A stretch of DNA of 64,000 nt. Origin: Lingula anatina (Eukaryota > Brachiopoda > Lingulata > Lingulida > Lingulidae). The stretch lies in NCBI RefSeq assembly GCF_001039355.2, contig NW_019776049.1, positions 1-64,000 on the forward strand, in the 5' to 3' direction. Shown in pieces: positions 25,406 to 32,855 of the stretch (positions are counted from its first letter, which is position 1; each line of letters opens with the position of its first letter). The position numbers were made by a program, and so were the translations under genes. The notes below the pieces were generated by a model, which made no database searches, was not told the DNA's origin, and worked only from the letters and a program-made list of their open reading frames with translations.

Positions 25406-28400
25406 GAAAATTAAAAAAAAACATGTACAACAAAAAAAAAAAAAAAAAACCCTCCCCCACACCCNAGGACAGGTTCTCATTTATGTAATGTGGTTTATGC
25501 TTGATGTGAGGACTTTCTCTTGAGACCAGAATAGCAGGTGTTAAAAAAGATTAGAAAAGCAAAATAGTAATGCTTTGAAAGGCAATTAGAGAAGGTATAA
25601 GGATTTATTAGAAACACATGCACAAAATAATCATGGCTACAGCTTTTGGGGATTTCAATTTTATGTAAGAATTATTTTTAAGATATTTTGTTTTATTTCA
25701 GGCAAGAAAGCACCAGGTACTACACATTTATGTCCTGTTTTTAATTTAAAAAATTTATTGCATGGAAGCACCTGTCTCGTTCATTTTTCACCATTGTTTA
25801 TGTTTTCTTTGTCAAACCTAGAATAATACACTGTACCAATGTTACCCATACTTTCTTTTTCTATACTCATTTCCTAAGAAATGTTTGCTTGTTAAGCTTT
25901 TGCTTGTCTAGAAAATGCAGCTTCATTGCTTGGGAAGTATTATTAAAAATGTTTTATATGGGCTAAGATTTTTTAAATAAAAATATGTTTCCACACTTCC
26001 ATAAAAATATAAATTATTTATTTATTTCATTATTTAGAATTTGTATGTAAATGTAGGTTCTGGGGTCCTTTACCATGTTATGTTTGTTTTCCCACAATTA
26101 ACTGTGGAAATACTTGAACTGAAGACAAACAACTAACTATTTTTGTGATGTTATGTAGATGATTTAATGTTGCATGTTAAATGTTATGTATTAGCGCCAG
26201 TTGAATAATGCCCTCTACCAATGAACATTGTAGTTTATTCAACCTTTTATAAACAGTATAAATTCATTAAAGAAAAAAGTACATACAGCAAATTGTGCCT
26301 CAACCTGAGATCAAACCAAAAACTACCTTAGCGAGAGTGAAGCCCCCTTATTATATCTGCATGGATTCAATAATGTGGTGAATACGAAGTACTGGCACAA
26401 GACTGGTTGATTTTAATTCCTGAAAAACCCTTCCCGCCTTTACTAGTGTAACCAATGTAAATCATCTGAGATAGCATTAAGTGAGGCTGTCAGCACTGTG
26501 TGATGTCATATGAGACTAGATATTGTGCAAGGATTGGGAATGTGTGGTTAACATTTTAGCAAAAAGGATGAAACTCTATGAATGTCTTCTAAGAAAGCAA
26601 TACAAAAGCAACACACAAGACATGGAGAAATTATTTTTTTAGCAATAGACTATAACTTACAATACTAAGAGGGAAAAAATGTGTGGATGAATACACTCAG
26701 CTTTGACTTGTTGCCACATCATACTCAATACTCAGACATTATTTCTTACCACACTCTCCTCCAAATCCCACAAAATATTGCTAGACTTTGAGCTATCTTA
26801 GATGATTCTCATTAAATCTGTGATTACACAGTGTTACGAGGAAGTGGTCTTATACCAGAACCCTATTTCACAAAGGACTGGAGGTTGAATGTTGGTCTTC
26901 ACTTGAAGACTAAATTTTTTATTCCACTTTGATCAGGGATGATGGTTACCTTTATTTCTTTCTGCACTAAATATTTTATATTTTGGTGTAGAACATTAGA
27001 CATTTCAAACTTTTTTTTTTTTTTTTTTTTTTTTGTGAAAGGGGTTTTATATCATGAATTTAGTGGACTGTTTCTGATTTGTCAGGACTCGAAATAAACA
27101 CAAATTTTTGGTCTTAAGTTCTTTTATGAAATGTAATTAAGTTCTTTAGTGAAATGGGCCTCATTTGCAACTTTTGAACAGAAATAGATAAAGGCATATC
27201 AACTGTCCTTAGACAAGACATTCCACTTCCTTGGTATTCCATTGTTGTCCGTATCTGCTTAAACAGTGCACTTTGGTAGAAGGTTGTTAACAGCATGGAT
27301 TTGAATAGGAACAAAGTCTGACAGTTAAAGATTACATATCTTCACTGAAGTTATAGATTAAAAGATAAATTGATAGCAAACATAACAGAAGTTATGAGAT
27401 TAGAGAGTAGGATTGTAATGTTGCATTGTGTGCTTTTTTGTCATTGCTTTTTGAAATCGCAGCAATGCTGATAAGACAAGGCTTTATGTAGATTGGAGAG
27501 CTTACCTGTGGCATAAGTTAAAATGTACTTTTAATTCATTGTTTTATATATGAATATTAAATGCAGTGAAAGGCCATGTATTTTTTATGAAGTAGGATAG
27601 GGTAAAATAACTACTATTTTTAAATCATGTAATCATCACAAGGTGGTATTATGTTTTGAATGAAACACTAAAATCTAAGGATAAATATTAAGAAATGTTT
27701 AAGAGATCTCATCAGTATTTGAAGTAAGTTGCAAGTTTTACAGGAATTTCATAACATTTTCAAGATCATCACTAAGGAAAGGTTTTAGCTGTGACAAAGT
27801 ACTTTGAGAAGAAATCGGGGTTAAGTTATATGACTGATCATTATATGTTTGATTAGTACTTGAACATATTGTTTCATTTATTTAAGGGGAAGGTGAAACT
27901 GACAGCGCCAACAAAGCCCAGTTAGCAAAACAAACCATTCTGCTGACCCTGTCCAATAAGTTTGAGGTGCCAGACACTGACCAGACTGACACTAAGAATT
28001 TACTGATAAGGTAAGCTCTCAGAGAGTTAGTCTGTTCATAACTTTGAGAATATAGATAAACATATTCAAGAATTTTACCAATTTGCAAAGGAATAAAAAA
28101 GATTGTCAAGAAGCGATGGTAAAAATATGTTTGTTAATTATACAAGTTTGTGATGATTAAGTTTAAATCCTTTCTAGATTACCATGTGACACCTTAGTTT
28201 TGAAATGTCTTGTCTATTTCTAGAACAAAACGAATGATAGTGGATGTGATCCGCTGTCAGCCTGGAGAGACGCTGACCAAGATTCTGAACACTCCAGCCA
28301 CTGAGGAGCAAGAGGAGGAGCATGCAGCTCTGATCAGGAAAAGAGATAAGGTGGACGAAAGAGCCACTGCCAAGGATGCTGGTTTGCTGCGACAAAAGTC

Positions 28401-30529
28401 AATAATGGACGACACGAGGATTCCTTTGGAGGCTATGAAGGCAAAAATAAAAAAGAATCTTCACAATCTAGTGCTGGCTAATGTTGTGTCCCATAAAGAT
28501 CACTATCAGGCCATCATCAATATGATAGTACAGGTATGAGTAAAATGAATGAAATTGAAGAAACGATATATATTTATACACACAATTAAAAATAAATAAA
28601 TAAATACCACACATGCAATTTATATATACATGTGGTTGTATTCTTTTAAAATTCTGTTGCAGTTATATTTGCATCAGATCTTTAAAAAATGGCTTTACAG
28701 AATACAAGTTTCCACATACAAGGACTTTCCTCAAGCATATAATAACAGAAACACTTATCATTCACAAACGATCTACCAAAAAGATTCTTCTACTGGATCA
28801 TACATTTTGAAACGGTGATTACAGTGTTTTGACCTAATAACAAGGACTTCAGGCGTCAGACTTGAAAGATCCAGCAGAAGAGTCGGTTTCATTTCCATCA
28901 TTATCTTATTATTAAAACAACTGGAAGAATCCAAACATTCACTTTGGAATCTATCAAAAAGTAAAAAAATTTTTTCTGCCAGGACATTCGCAACCAGAGA
29001 ATCTATCGCCAACGGCGTAAGCAAGAGATGATGCGAATTAAAGAAACCCTTAAGGCTTTGAATACTAAGAGAGCTTTCTTTGAAGAACAGATTGACTACT
29101 ACAATAAATATGTAACAACATGTCTTGACAATTTGAACAAGAAGGGAAAGTAAGTGTCAGTTCTCATAGATAGCATTAAGAAAATGTTAGTTTGATTGGA
29201 TAGCAATATAGTCGAACTTTTTTAAAGATATATTTTATACACTTTTTGAGATTTGGCACATTCTTCTCTTCGAATAATTGATAAAAAGCTAAAATTCAGT
29301 CAATGTTTTAATTTATGGAATTGCATAGTTTTGTTTTTGAATTGAAAATGTTTAAATCAGACCTGCTAATTAAGTTTTGAGTATTTAGGAAATTTCTCTT
29401 TGTTCCCTTAAATATTTTATTTAATTGTTGCTATTATTTTTTTATTTTTTATTATTTTAGGAGAACCTCTAAAAGATTCAGTTTGTTTGGTGGAAATGAA
29501 TCAGACGTGAAACATCAGACTATAAAGTACAGCGCTGCCAAGCTGCATGAAAAGGGAGTCCTGTTGGAAATAGAAGCATTGCCAACCAACCAGTGAGTAT
29601 TTAGTTTAACATTATAGTAAGGTTAATAAGATTACTAACTTACCAGTGAGTATTTGGTGAATATCTTAATTCAGTCTGAAGGATCACCAACCAATATTTG
29701 AATATTAGGTTAACATTCTATTTGAGTTGGAAGGATTTCCACCCAACCACTGAGTATAAAGGTATCATCTTTTTGGAGATACAATGAAAAAGTGAGAAAA
29801 ATTGAAAGTTAAAATATATCATCTCTTTTCACTCTTTTCAGGTTCAAAAATGTCCAGTTTGAAATGGCTTCAACAGATGTCCCTGGAACATTTGATGTTC
29901 ATGCCAAACTGCTGGGTGTCCAGCTGGACAGTGTAGAGTTGGTCTTCCAGGTAGGACTCTCTGTTTGGTTGAAAAAAAATGAAAATGTTTTAAATAATCT
30001 TTAAAACCGGGCTTAGCCTTAGAAAAGACATTCTGTCTAGGTTTTTCTAAAGTGAGCGAAAATAAACTTTATCTAGACACAAGCAGTGAAAAACTTAGAA
30101 AGTAATAGTTTGCAGCTGTCTTATTGATGTACTTGTATTTAGAGAATATATCATTGTATTATCCTTTTTATACACTGCCAACCTTTTTATACATAAAATT
30201 GGAGTTGGCACTTTCTTTTCAAAATTCAAAGAAGCTTTAACATTATTAACAGTTGTCAAGAAGTGTAGTATTTTTTTGAACATGCAATCTGGTGTTTTTT
30301 CTTTTTTTTTCTTCTTTTTTTTTTATTTACCAAGCAACAAAAGAAAAAACTTCATCTATGAAATGTTAAATGTGAAGGTTGTCATGTTAACCCAGCCTGT
30401 CTTGTTTTTCTTCAGGATCTTCTGCAGCTGCAGTACGAGGGGGTAGCAGTCATGAAAATGTTTGATAGGGCAAAGATCAATGTAAATCTCCTCATTTTTC
30501 TGCTCAACAAGAAATTTTACGGGAAATAA
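1822..30529 (+). CDS. IQGAP: IQGAP scaffold protein (gene span, 35 visible coding exons, 5' partial, internal gap)
   Basis: Cytoplasmic scaffold that, in the family, binds F-actin (CH domain), calmodulin and myosin light chains (IQ motifs) and active Cdc42/Rac (GRD), linking them to cytoskeleton, adhesion and MAPK signalling. Spliced exons give about 1,448 codons against about 1,650 for animal IQGAPs. Order seen: CH, six IQGAP repeats, WW, four IQ, first half of GRD, RGCT C-terminus ending in a KKFYGK-type tail. All exon joins kept the frame except across 25329-27886, where the second half of the GRD is missing at a contig join. The N-terminal exon(s) lie before the window. Similarity is to animal IQGAP1/2/3 from memory; with one gene in view I do not assign a paralogue number. 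Confidence 0.97.
2113..2190 (+). CDS. IQGAP: IQGAP visible exon 2, CH domain
   Basis: 78 nt, phase 0 to 0, donor GTAAGT. Encodes GLHFRHTDNINHWLRALEE, the CH-domain stretch diagnostic of IQGAPs. Confidence 0.96.
6281..7250 (+). repeat. Overlap duplication 1, left copy
   Basis: About 970 bp, near-identical to 7252-8225, ending exactly at the N at 7251. Differences are scattered SNPs plus C-run and AAAC length changes. Confidence 0.9.
7252..8225 (+). repeat. Overlap duplication 1, right copy
   Basis: Begins right after the N with the same AAAC tract and TGCCATGGAATAAGGATAAA sequence as the left copy, and ends at CATTACCATGA, the last bases before the gap. Confidence 0.9.
9225..9301 (+). CDS. 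IQGAP: IQGAP visible exon 3, CH domain
   Basis: 77 nt following a 7 kb intron. Encodes IFYPETTDIYDRKNMPR and YCIHAL; ends two bases into a codon completed by the next exon. Confidence 0.96.
9523..9590 (+). CDS. IQGAP: IQGAP visible exon 4, end of CH domain
   Basis: 68 nt encoding LYMFKLGLAPQIQDLYGKI. AG at 9521-9522 and GTAAAA donor. The split serine codon matches the previous exon. Confidence 0.96.
9885..9976 (+). CDS. IQGAP: IQGAP visible exon 5, CH to repeat linker
   Basis: 92 nt encoding KYGIQMPAFSKIGGILANE, a highly conserved block directly after the CH domain. Ends at phase 0 with a GTATAT donor. Confidence 0.96.
10397..11435 (+). repeat. Overlap duplication 2, left copy
   Basis: 1,039 bp that recur almost base for base after the 679-N gap. 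One visible SNP is TTGACTTGCTG against TTGACTCGCTG. Contains a TG-rich microsatellite. No coding content. Confidence 0.92.
11436..12114. other. Assembly gap (679 N)
   Basis: Run of N inside the IQGAP intron between exons 5 and 6. Both flanks are the same sequence, so the gap probably holds nothing real. Confidence 0.98.
12115..13152 (+). repeat. Overlap duplication 2, right copy
   Basis: Starts AAAATATTGCTGGTAATG like 10397 and ends TTGCTGGTCTGA like 11435, so it spans exactly the end of the left contig. Confidence 0.92.
13347..13368 (+). CDS. IQGAP: IQGAP visible exon 6, 22-nt microexon
   Basis: AG at 13345-13346 and a strong GTGAGT donor flank 22 nt encoding MPVDEAA plus one base. Exons 5 and 7 cannot join in frame without it, and it supplies the conserved VDEAAL(H) segment, so it is constitutive. 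Confidence 0.92.
13676..13854 (+). CDS. IQGAP: IQGAP visible exon 7, IQGAP repeat 1 (long exon)
   Basis: 179 nt. Encodes LHAAVIAINEAIDHQ, then a helical segment ending KAENARNR. First of the alternating long/short exons that build the internal helical repeats. Confidence 0.96.
13984..14052 (+). repeat. Short degenerate tandem repeat
   Basis: Three copies of a unit of about 26 bp around GGAAATGTTCCAAAAATTG in an IQGAP intron. Confidence 0.7.
14303..14387 (+). CDS. IQGAP: IQGAP visible exon 8, repeat 1 (short exon)
   Basis: 85 nt encoding YDELLTQAEIQGNLNKVN, phase 0 to 1, GTAAGT donor. Confidence 0.96.
15096..15256 (+). CDS. IQGAP: IQGAP visible exon 9, repeat 2 (long exon)
   Basis: 161 nt encoding TLDRLNDALNKQDMDALMK and a following helix ending DRETKM; GTGAGT donor. 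Confidence 0.95.
15527..15620 (+). CDS. IQGAP: IQGAP visible exon 10, repeat 2 (short exon)
   Basis: 94 nt encoding VILDKDEVQNAIYEANKEA, phase 0 to 1, GTAAGA donor. Confidence 0.94.
15888..16048 (+). CDS. IQGAP: IQGAP visible exon 11, repeat 3 (long exon)
   Basis: 161 nt encoding VAVQGINSALSGEDPQALMK, the same AINxAI(E)xGD-type pattern as the other long exons. Confidence 0.95.
16393..16432 (+). CDS. IQGAP: IQGAP visible exon 12, repeat 3 (short exon)
   Basis: Only 40 nt, encoding GDLDYEEIFGGVR plus one base. Half the length of the other short repeat exons but with the same phases (0 to 1) and GTAAGT donor. Confidence 0.9.
16627..16790 (+). CDS. IQGAP: IQGAP visible exon 13, repeat 4 (long exon)
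   Basis: 164 nt encoding LSSIAKINQAVESGDPPL and a helix ending AKREKAD; GTAAGC donor. Confidence 0.95.
17095..17176 (+). CDS. IQGAP: IQGAP visible exon 14, repeat 4 (short exon)
   Basis: 82 nt encoding FEIQECVDNVNSQVQEEHE, closely resembling vertebrate IQGAP at this position. Confidence 0.96.
17329..17492 (+). CDS. IQGAP: IQGAP visible exon 15, repeat 5 (long exon)
   Basis: 164 nt encoding IAVGLINDAIERGDAEGTLQ and a lysine-rich end (KEKKQKAK); phase 1 to 0. Confidence 0.96.
17685..17775 (+). CDS. IQGAP: IQGAP visible exon 16, repeat 5 (short exon)
   Basis: 91 nt encoding LWYEDIQTTVSKANRNAEE, phase 0 to 1, GTAAGT donor. Confidence 0.95.
17945..18112 (+). CDS. IQGAP: IQGAP visible exon 17, repeat 6
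   Basis: 168 nt encoding SVGVAAINIAIEDGDPKNLM and ending in NNKAGS. The last repeat, running directly into the WW exon. Confidence 0.96.
18289..18431 (+). CDS. IQGAP: IQGAP visible exon 18, WW domain
   Basis: 143 nt. WW-type spacing of W (SGWMMNR), aromatic pair (KFYFN), second W and proline (YAWERPEG), then LLTREEIQ. The family domain binds partners such as ERK. Confidence 0.95.
18667..18837 (+). CDS. IQGAP: IQGAP visible exon 19, IQ motif 1 and start of IQ 2
   Basis: 171 nt. Encodes NRELLFAANE, IQ motif IVKIQAQIRGYLVRKQY (IQxxxRGxxxR consensus) and ends at ITKIQ, inside IQ 2. Confidence 0.96.
19198..19281 (+). CDS. IQGAP: IQGAP visible exon 20, rest of IQ motif 2
   Basis: 84 nt, phase 0 to 0. 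Encodes AWYRGNKQKQKY, completing IQ 2, then a linker ending AAVK where IQ 3 begins. Confidence 0.95.
19452..19523 (+). CDS. IQGAP: IQGAP visible exon 21, IQ motif 3
   Basis: 72 nt, phase 0 to 0. Encodes IQAAVRMHQARKKYQKQ. Confidence 0.95.
19728..19797 (+). CDS. IQGAP: IQGAP visible exon 22, IQ motif 4
   Basis: 70 nt encoding KIVQIQAAWRSSMARQDY. Followed by the intron that carries the transposon-like insertion. Confidence 0.95.
19866..21152. mobile_element. Non-autonomous DNA transposon, 1,287 bp
   Basis: Perfect 16-bp terminal inverted repeats AGACTTTACGAAAGGC (19866-19881 and 21137-21152), flanked by an exact 8-bp direct repeat GATCTACC (19858-19865 and 21153-21160). Subterminal repeats of GTCGGAC/GTCAGAC type occur at both ends. 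The 8-bp target duplication fits hAT-like superfamilies; the superfamily is inferred. Internal minus-strand ORFs under 100 aa are not recognisable as transposase. Confidence 0.88.
21306..21392 (+). CDS. IQGAP: IQGAP visible exon 23, linker to GRD
   Basis: 87 nt encoding NPPVGVVRKFVHLLDQSD, strongly conserved in IQGAPs. Confidence 0.96.
21627..21748 (+). CDS. IQGAP: IQGAP visible exon 24, helical linker to GRD
   Basis: 122 nt encoding IRSNQQLEQDLDQMDIKIGL and LVKNRITLQ. Confidence 0.96.
22359..22660 (+). CDS. IQGAP: IQGAP visible exon 25, start of RasGAP-related domain
   Basis: 302 nt. Encodes YQHLFYLLQTNPTYLAKLIF and YNYASNQREEYLLLKLFKTA. LFKTAL carries Thr where true RasGAPs have the arginine finger, as in other IQGAPs, which stabilise GTP-Cdc42/Rac and do not stimulate hydrolysis. 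Ends two bases into a codon. Confidence 0.97.
23261..23269 (+). CDS. IQGAP: Candidate 9-nt cassette microexon of IQGAP (GRD)
   Basis: A pyrimidine-rich acceptor (TTCTCTTTAG) and a consensus donor (GTAAGT) flank ACGAGGATC. It sits in the phase-2 intron between exons 25 and 26; inclusion keeps frame and adds three residues, turning EEIRSKVD into EEIRRGSSKVD. No transcript evidence is available here. Confidence 0.45.
24187..24261 (+). CDS. IQGAP: IQGAP visible exon 26, GRD
   Basis: 75 nt encoding SKVDKMSDIATGNPLVVKM and IVSFN; GTGAGT donor. Confidence 0.96.
24543..24695 (+). CDS. IQGAP: IQGAP visible exon 27, GRD
   Basis: 153 nt encoding NARGYCSSLRELLNPLV and EVYKAWVNQMETETGET. Confidence 0.96.
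24847..24987 (+). CDS. IQGAP: IQGAP visible exon 28, GRD
   Basis: 141 nt encoding LPYDVTTEQALEHEEVRTRL and ending LDKIP. Confidence 0.96.
25149..25219 (+). repeat. (CT)n then (TA)n microsatellite
   Basis: About 40 bp of CT followed by about 30 bp of TA, just before the acceptor of IQGAP exon 29. Confidence 0.9.
25244..25328 (+). CDS. IQGAP: IQGAP visible exon 29, GRD (last before the missing part)
   Basis: 85 nt encoding YGMRYMAKVMKDALHNKF and ending DVLK at phase 0. In IQGAPs this is followed at once by a GNL(I/L)YYRYMNP-type helix; no such exon follows here. Confidence 0.95.
25465..25465. other. Contig join (single N), probable sequence loss
   Basis: Unlike the other joins, the flanks are not repeats of each other. 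Homopolymers precede it, and conserved coding sequence is missing here. Confidence 0.8.
25701..25715 (+). CDS. IQGAP: Candidate 15-nt microexon of IQGAP
   Basis: A good pyrimidine tract and acceptor (TTTTATTTCAG) precede GCAAGAAAGCACCAG, followed by a GT (GTACTA) donor. It lies after the contig join and before exon 30. In the phase-1 frame demanded by exon 30 it would read GKKAPG and then continue into EGETD. Unproven; the donor is weak. Confidence 0.3.
27887..28010 (+). CDS. IQGAP: IQGAP visible exon 30, after GRD
   Basis: 124 nt starting with two bases that need one base from a missing upstream exon. Encodes EGETDSANKAQLAKQTI and LTLSNKFEVPD. Confidence 0.94.
28224..28533 (+). CDS. IQGAP: IQGAP visible exon 31, RGCT region
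   Basis: 310 nt encoding TKRMIVDVIRCQPGETLTKI, a charged stretch EEQEEEHAALIRKRDKVDE, and ends INMIVQ. Confidence 0.96.
28983..29149 (+). CDS. IQGAP: IQGAP visible exon 32, RGCT coiled coil
   Basis: 167 nt encoding DIRNQRIYRQRRKQEMMRIK, FFEEQIDYYNKYVTTCLDN and the linker NKKGK. Confidence 0.96.
29461..29592 (+). CDS. IQGAP: IQGAP visible exon 33, RGCT
   Basis: 132 nt encoding KRFSLFGGNESD and YSAAKLHEKGVLLEIEALP. Its donor (CCAGTGAGT) is copied downstream in the intron (see the repeat at 29581-29765). Confidence 0.96.
29581..29765 (+). repeat. Degenerate 53-bp repeat copying the exon 33 splice donor
   Basis: The exon/intron border CCAACCAACCAGTGAGTATT recurs at about 53-bp steps: donor G at 29593, an exact CCAGTGAGTATTTGG copy at 29646, then decayed versions near 29699 (CACCAACCAATATTTG) and 29751 (CCCAACCACTGAGTATA). 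Confidence 0.6.
29842..29950 (+). CDS. IQGAP: IQGAP visible exon 34, RGCT
   Basis: 109 nt encoding FKNVQFEMASTDVPGTFDVH and LLGVQLDSVELVFQ. Confidence 0.96.
30416..30529 (+). CDS. IQGAP: IQGAP visible exon 35, C-terminus and stop
   Basis: 114 nt encoding DLLQLQYEGVAVMKLF-type sequence (with MFDRAKINVNLLIFLLNKK) and a final KFYGK-type tail, then TAA at 30527-30529. Ends at the same place as other IQGAPs. Confidence 0.97.
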   Translation, partial: DLLQLQYEGVAVMKMFDRAKINVNLLIFLLNKKFYGK

Positions 30530-32855
30530 ATCTGAAATGAAAGAAAGACATCTCAATGGATCATACAAATAACTGTCAGATCTGAATATAAGGAATGCAG
30601 TCAAGATTCTAAGATGCTTGTCTAGGCATGATGGACGCTTTGTTATTTGTAAAGAAATACCATATATCTTATTTCCATAAAAACAGGCTTGTACCATTCC
30701 ACATAGATGTAAAACATTCTTATGATATTAAAACAGATATACCATTACAGTAGTTGTATATCCGTTATATTTTAGATGAATTGCAAATGTATTTGTATGT
30801 ATTCTTTGTACTATAATGTACTGAATCTCGTGATTGCTTTTATAGGTATTTAGGATATTGAGCAGAATTGGGATCAGAGGGCAAACTATGTATGGTATAT
30901 ATGAGTACATGTATTTGTAGCAATAATATATGGCGGGATAATAACTTTTATATAGGGATAGATTGCATGCTGATCTGCATGTTTAGTTAATTAAATTATG
31001 ATATTTATATATTTTTCTTTTTTATTTTTGAATATCACATCAGAGAAGATAATAGGGGAAATTTTTGTAGTTCATTGTAGTGCTCATTTGGTTTGTTGTT
31101 CAGATTACGCAAATTTTTATGTGATCACTTTGGAGTTGGTATATTGTGATAATATTCAGTGGGTGATAAAAGTAAGGAAAGGAACTTTGTCTGGTTTATG
31201 GGATCATGACATGTAAAAAGTTTTTCATTTTTTATTTTTTGTTCAGCGTATATAACACTGGACTTGCTGCAGTGATTCTTCTTCATTCATGGTGTTTCAC
31301 TGATCAGCTGTTGCATTCTCTACCTGGGAATAGGTTACAAAGTTGATTAAGATATCCAATTTGGGACCAGATGCCAAGTTTTTCTAATATTCTGCGATAT
31401 ATATCTACAGCTCTACACAAATCAGTTGTATTGCTTAAATGCAAGCATCTGTTTATTTATTTATTTTTACTTGAAAAGATCTGTTGTGGCATTAATTGCT
31501 TATTGATAGACATTTCCAAATGTTCTGTAAAGTTTTCCTATAAATGCATGTAGCTGAATTCTGTACTTATCCTTAGTTTGTTTTCCATCTAACAGAAAAC
31601 ATTTAATTTTAGATTCTGTGCTTTCCAATAACTCAAACCTGTTTTTCAACATATAGAATAATTGAGATTCACTGTCATTGTCATTAAGTGAAAGATTAAT
31701 ATAATAGTTTTTGTTGTCTATCTCATACTGTAAGAATGCTTTATAAGCTTAATTATGTAATATTCAGAAAATCAGTGAAATCTTTAAAATAGTTCTTAAA
31801 AACCTATGTGGGAGATGTGTTGTGCTACAGTAAGCTGGTGCTTTAAGAAGCACATAGCTCTATTCATGTATAACATTCCTGGTTAATTATGTTTTGGATA
31901 TCAGTTAATTGTTGACAACTTGGAGCATCTTTTTTTCTGAGAATTCTTGTCTTAAAGTAACATGATTGAAAAGAGCTGTTGCACAAATGAAACATTTGAC
32001 AAATACATTCACACGGTTTTACTCCAGTTTTGCTCCAAACAGCCATTAAACATTGTTTTTTTCTTTTTTTTCCTCGCTTACCATCTAAATACTATTGTGT
32101 TGTTGTCTGAGTGAATGTGACCGTTGAGAGAATTGATTTGAATAAGCCACATACTACATGTGTAAAACCTAAGACAAGATGAATATGCTCCACTCCTAGT
32201 AAGGCATGTAATTAACTTGTGATTGACCTGGATCAGTTTTGACTGATGGTAAAGAGAAGTAGAAGCATTGAAATGGAAGGATTGTTCTTTTGAGCGTGGC
32301 ATTCAAGACATGTGCACGAAAGGATGTAACTGCCTTTGCATGTCTAAACCAAAGGATGCTCTCTAATCTGTATCATTAATACCATTTTGCAGGATATATG
32401 ATCTGATAGTAAAAATTTTGGAAATTGTATACTTTTCTAGAGCTGATAATATTTGGAAGTGGAAAAGGGACCAAAGTGCGGAAATTGACGAAGAATCTGC
32501 AGACTTTTAGAATAAATTATTGATACCGTCTAAAAGTATGGGATAAAGGCAACACATTTTGGCAGATTGTCAGGTTTTAATTGAATTTCATTGCAGCAGT
32601 AAGTCTTCAATCACATCAGTACAATGTAGCTGTAGAATATAGTGCAGATTGTAGGAAGTACTTATTGATTTTCTGACTGTCTGGGGACTTTATTCTAGTA
32701 TGATCCTCTAAGTCTTGTTTCTATATTGAACCACTAGCTGGGTCCTGCTTAAAGGGCATGATCTCTATTTAGTGTGCATACATCTATTTTAATAAATACA
32801 CTGTATATAGATGTCATTCTGTATCAGCCAGAATAAAAGCTTGTACTGTAACTTT
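30530..32855 (+). other. IQGAP: Probable IQGAP 3' UTR
   Basis: About 2.3 kb of AT-rich sequence after the stop with no supportable ORF, ending near an AATAAA at 32832-32837. Other AATAAA copies (for example 32791-32796) could be used, so the end is uncertain. A TGTATATA Pumilio-type motif occurs at 32812-32819. Confidence 0.5.
32832..32837 (+). terminator. Candidate poly(A) signal of IQGAP
   Basis: AATAAA, about 2.3 kb after the IQGAP stop and 1.3 kb before the CRTC start, followed by TG/T-rich sequence. Chosen as the last good hexamer before the intergenic region. Confidence 0.4.

Larger units (their letters stand above)
25329..27886 (+). other. IQGAP: IQGAP interval with missing GRD exons
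   Basis: Contains a 55-base T run (25348-25402), A-runs and a C-rich stretch up to the contig join at 25465, then 2.4 kb of AT-rich sequence with another T-run near 27010. No exon for the YYRYMNP-type helix or the following roughly 160 residues is visible on either side of the join. Confidence 0.8.

Noticed and set aside
26198-26241. Small hairpin GTTGAATAA...TTATTCAAC
   Set aside because: Nine-base arms in AT-rich DNA are expected by chance.
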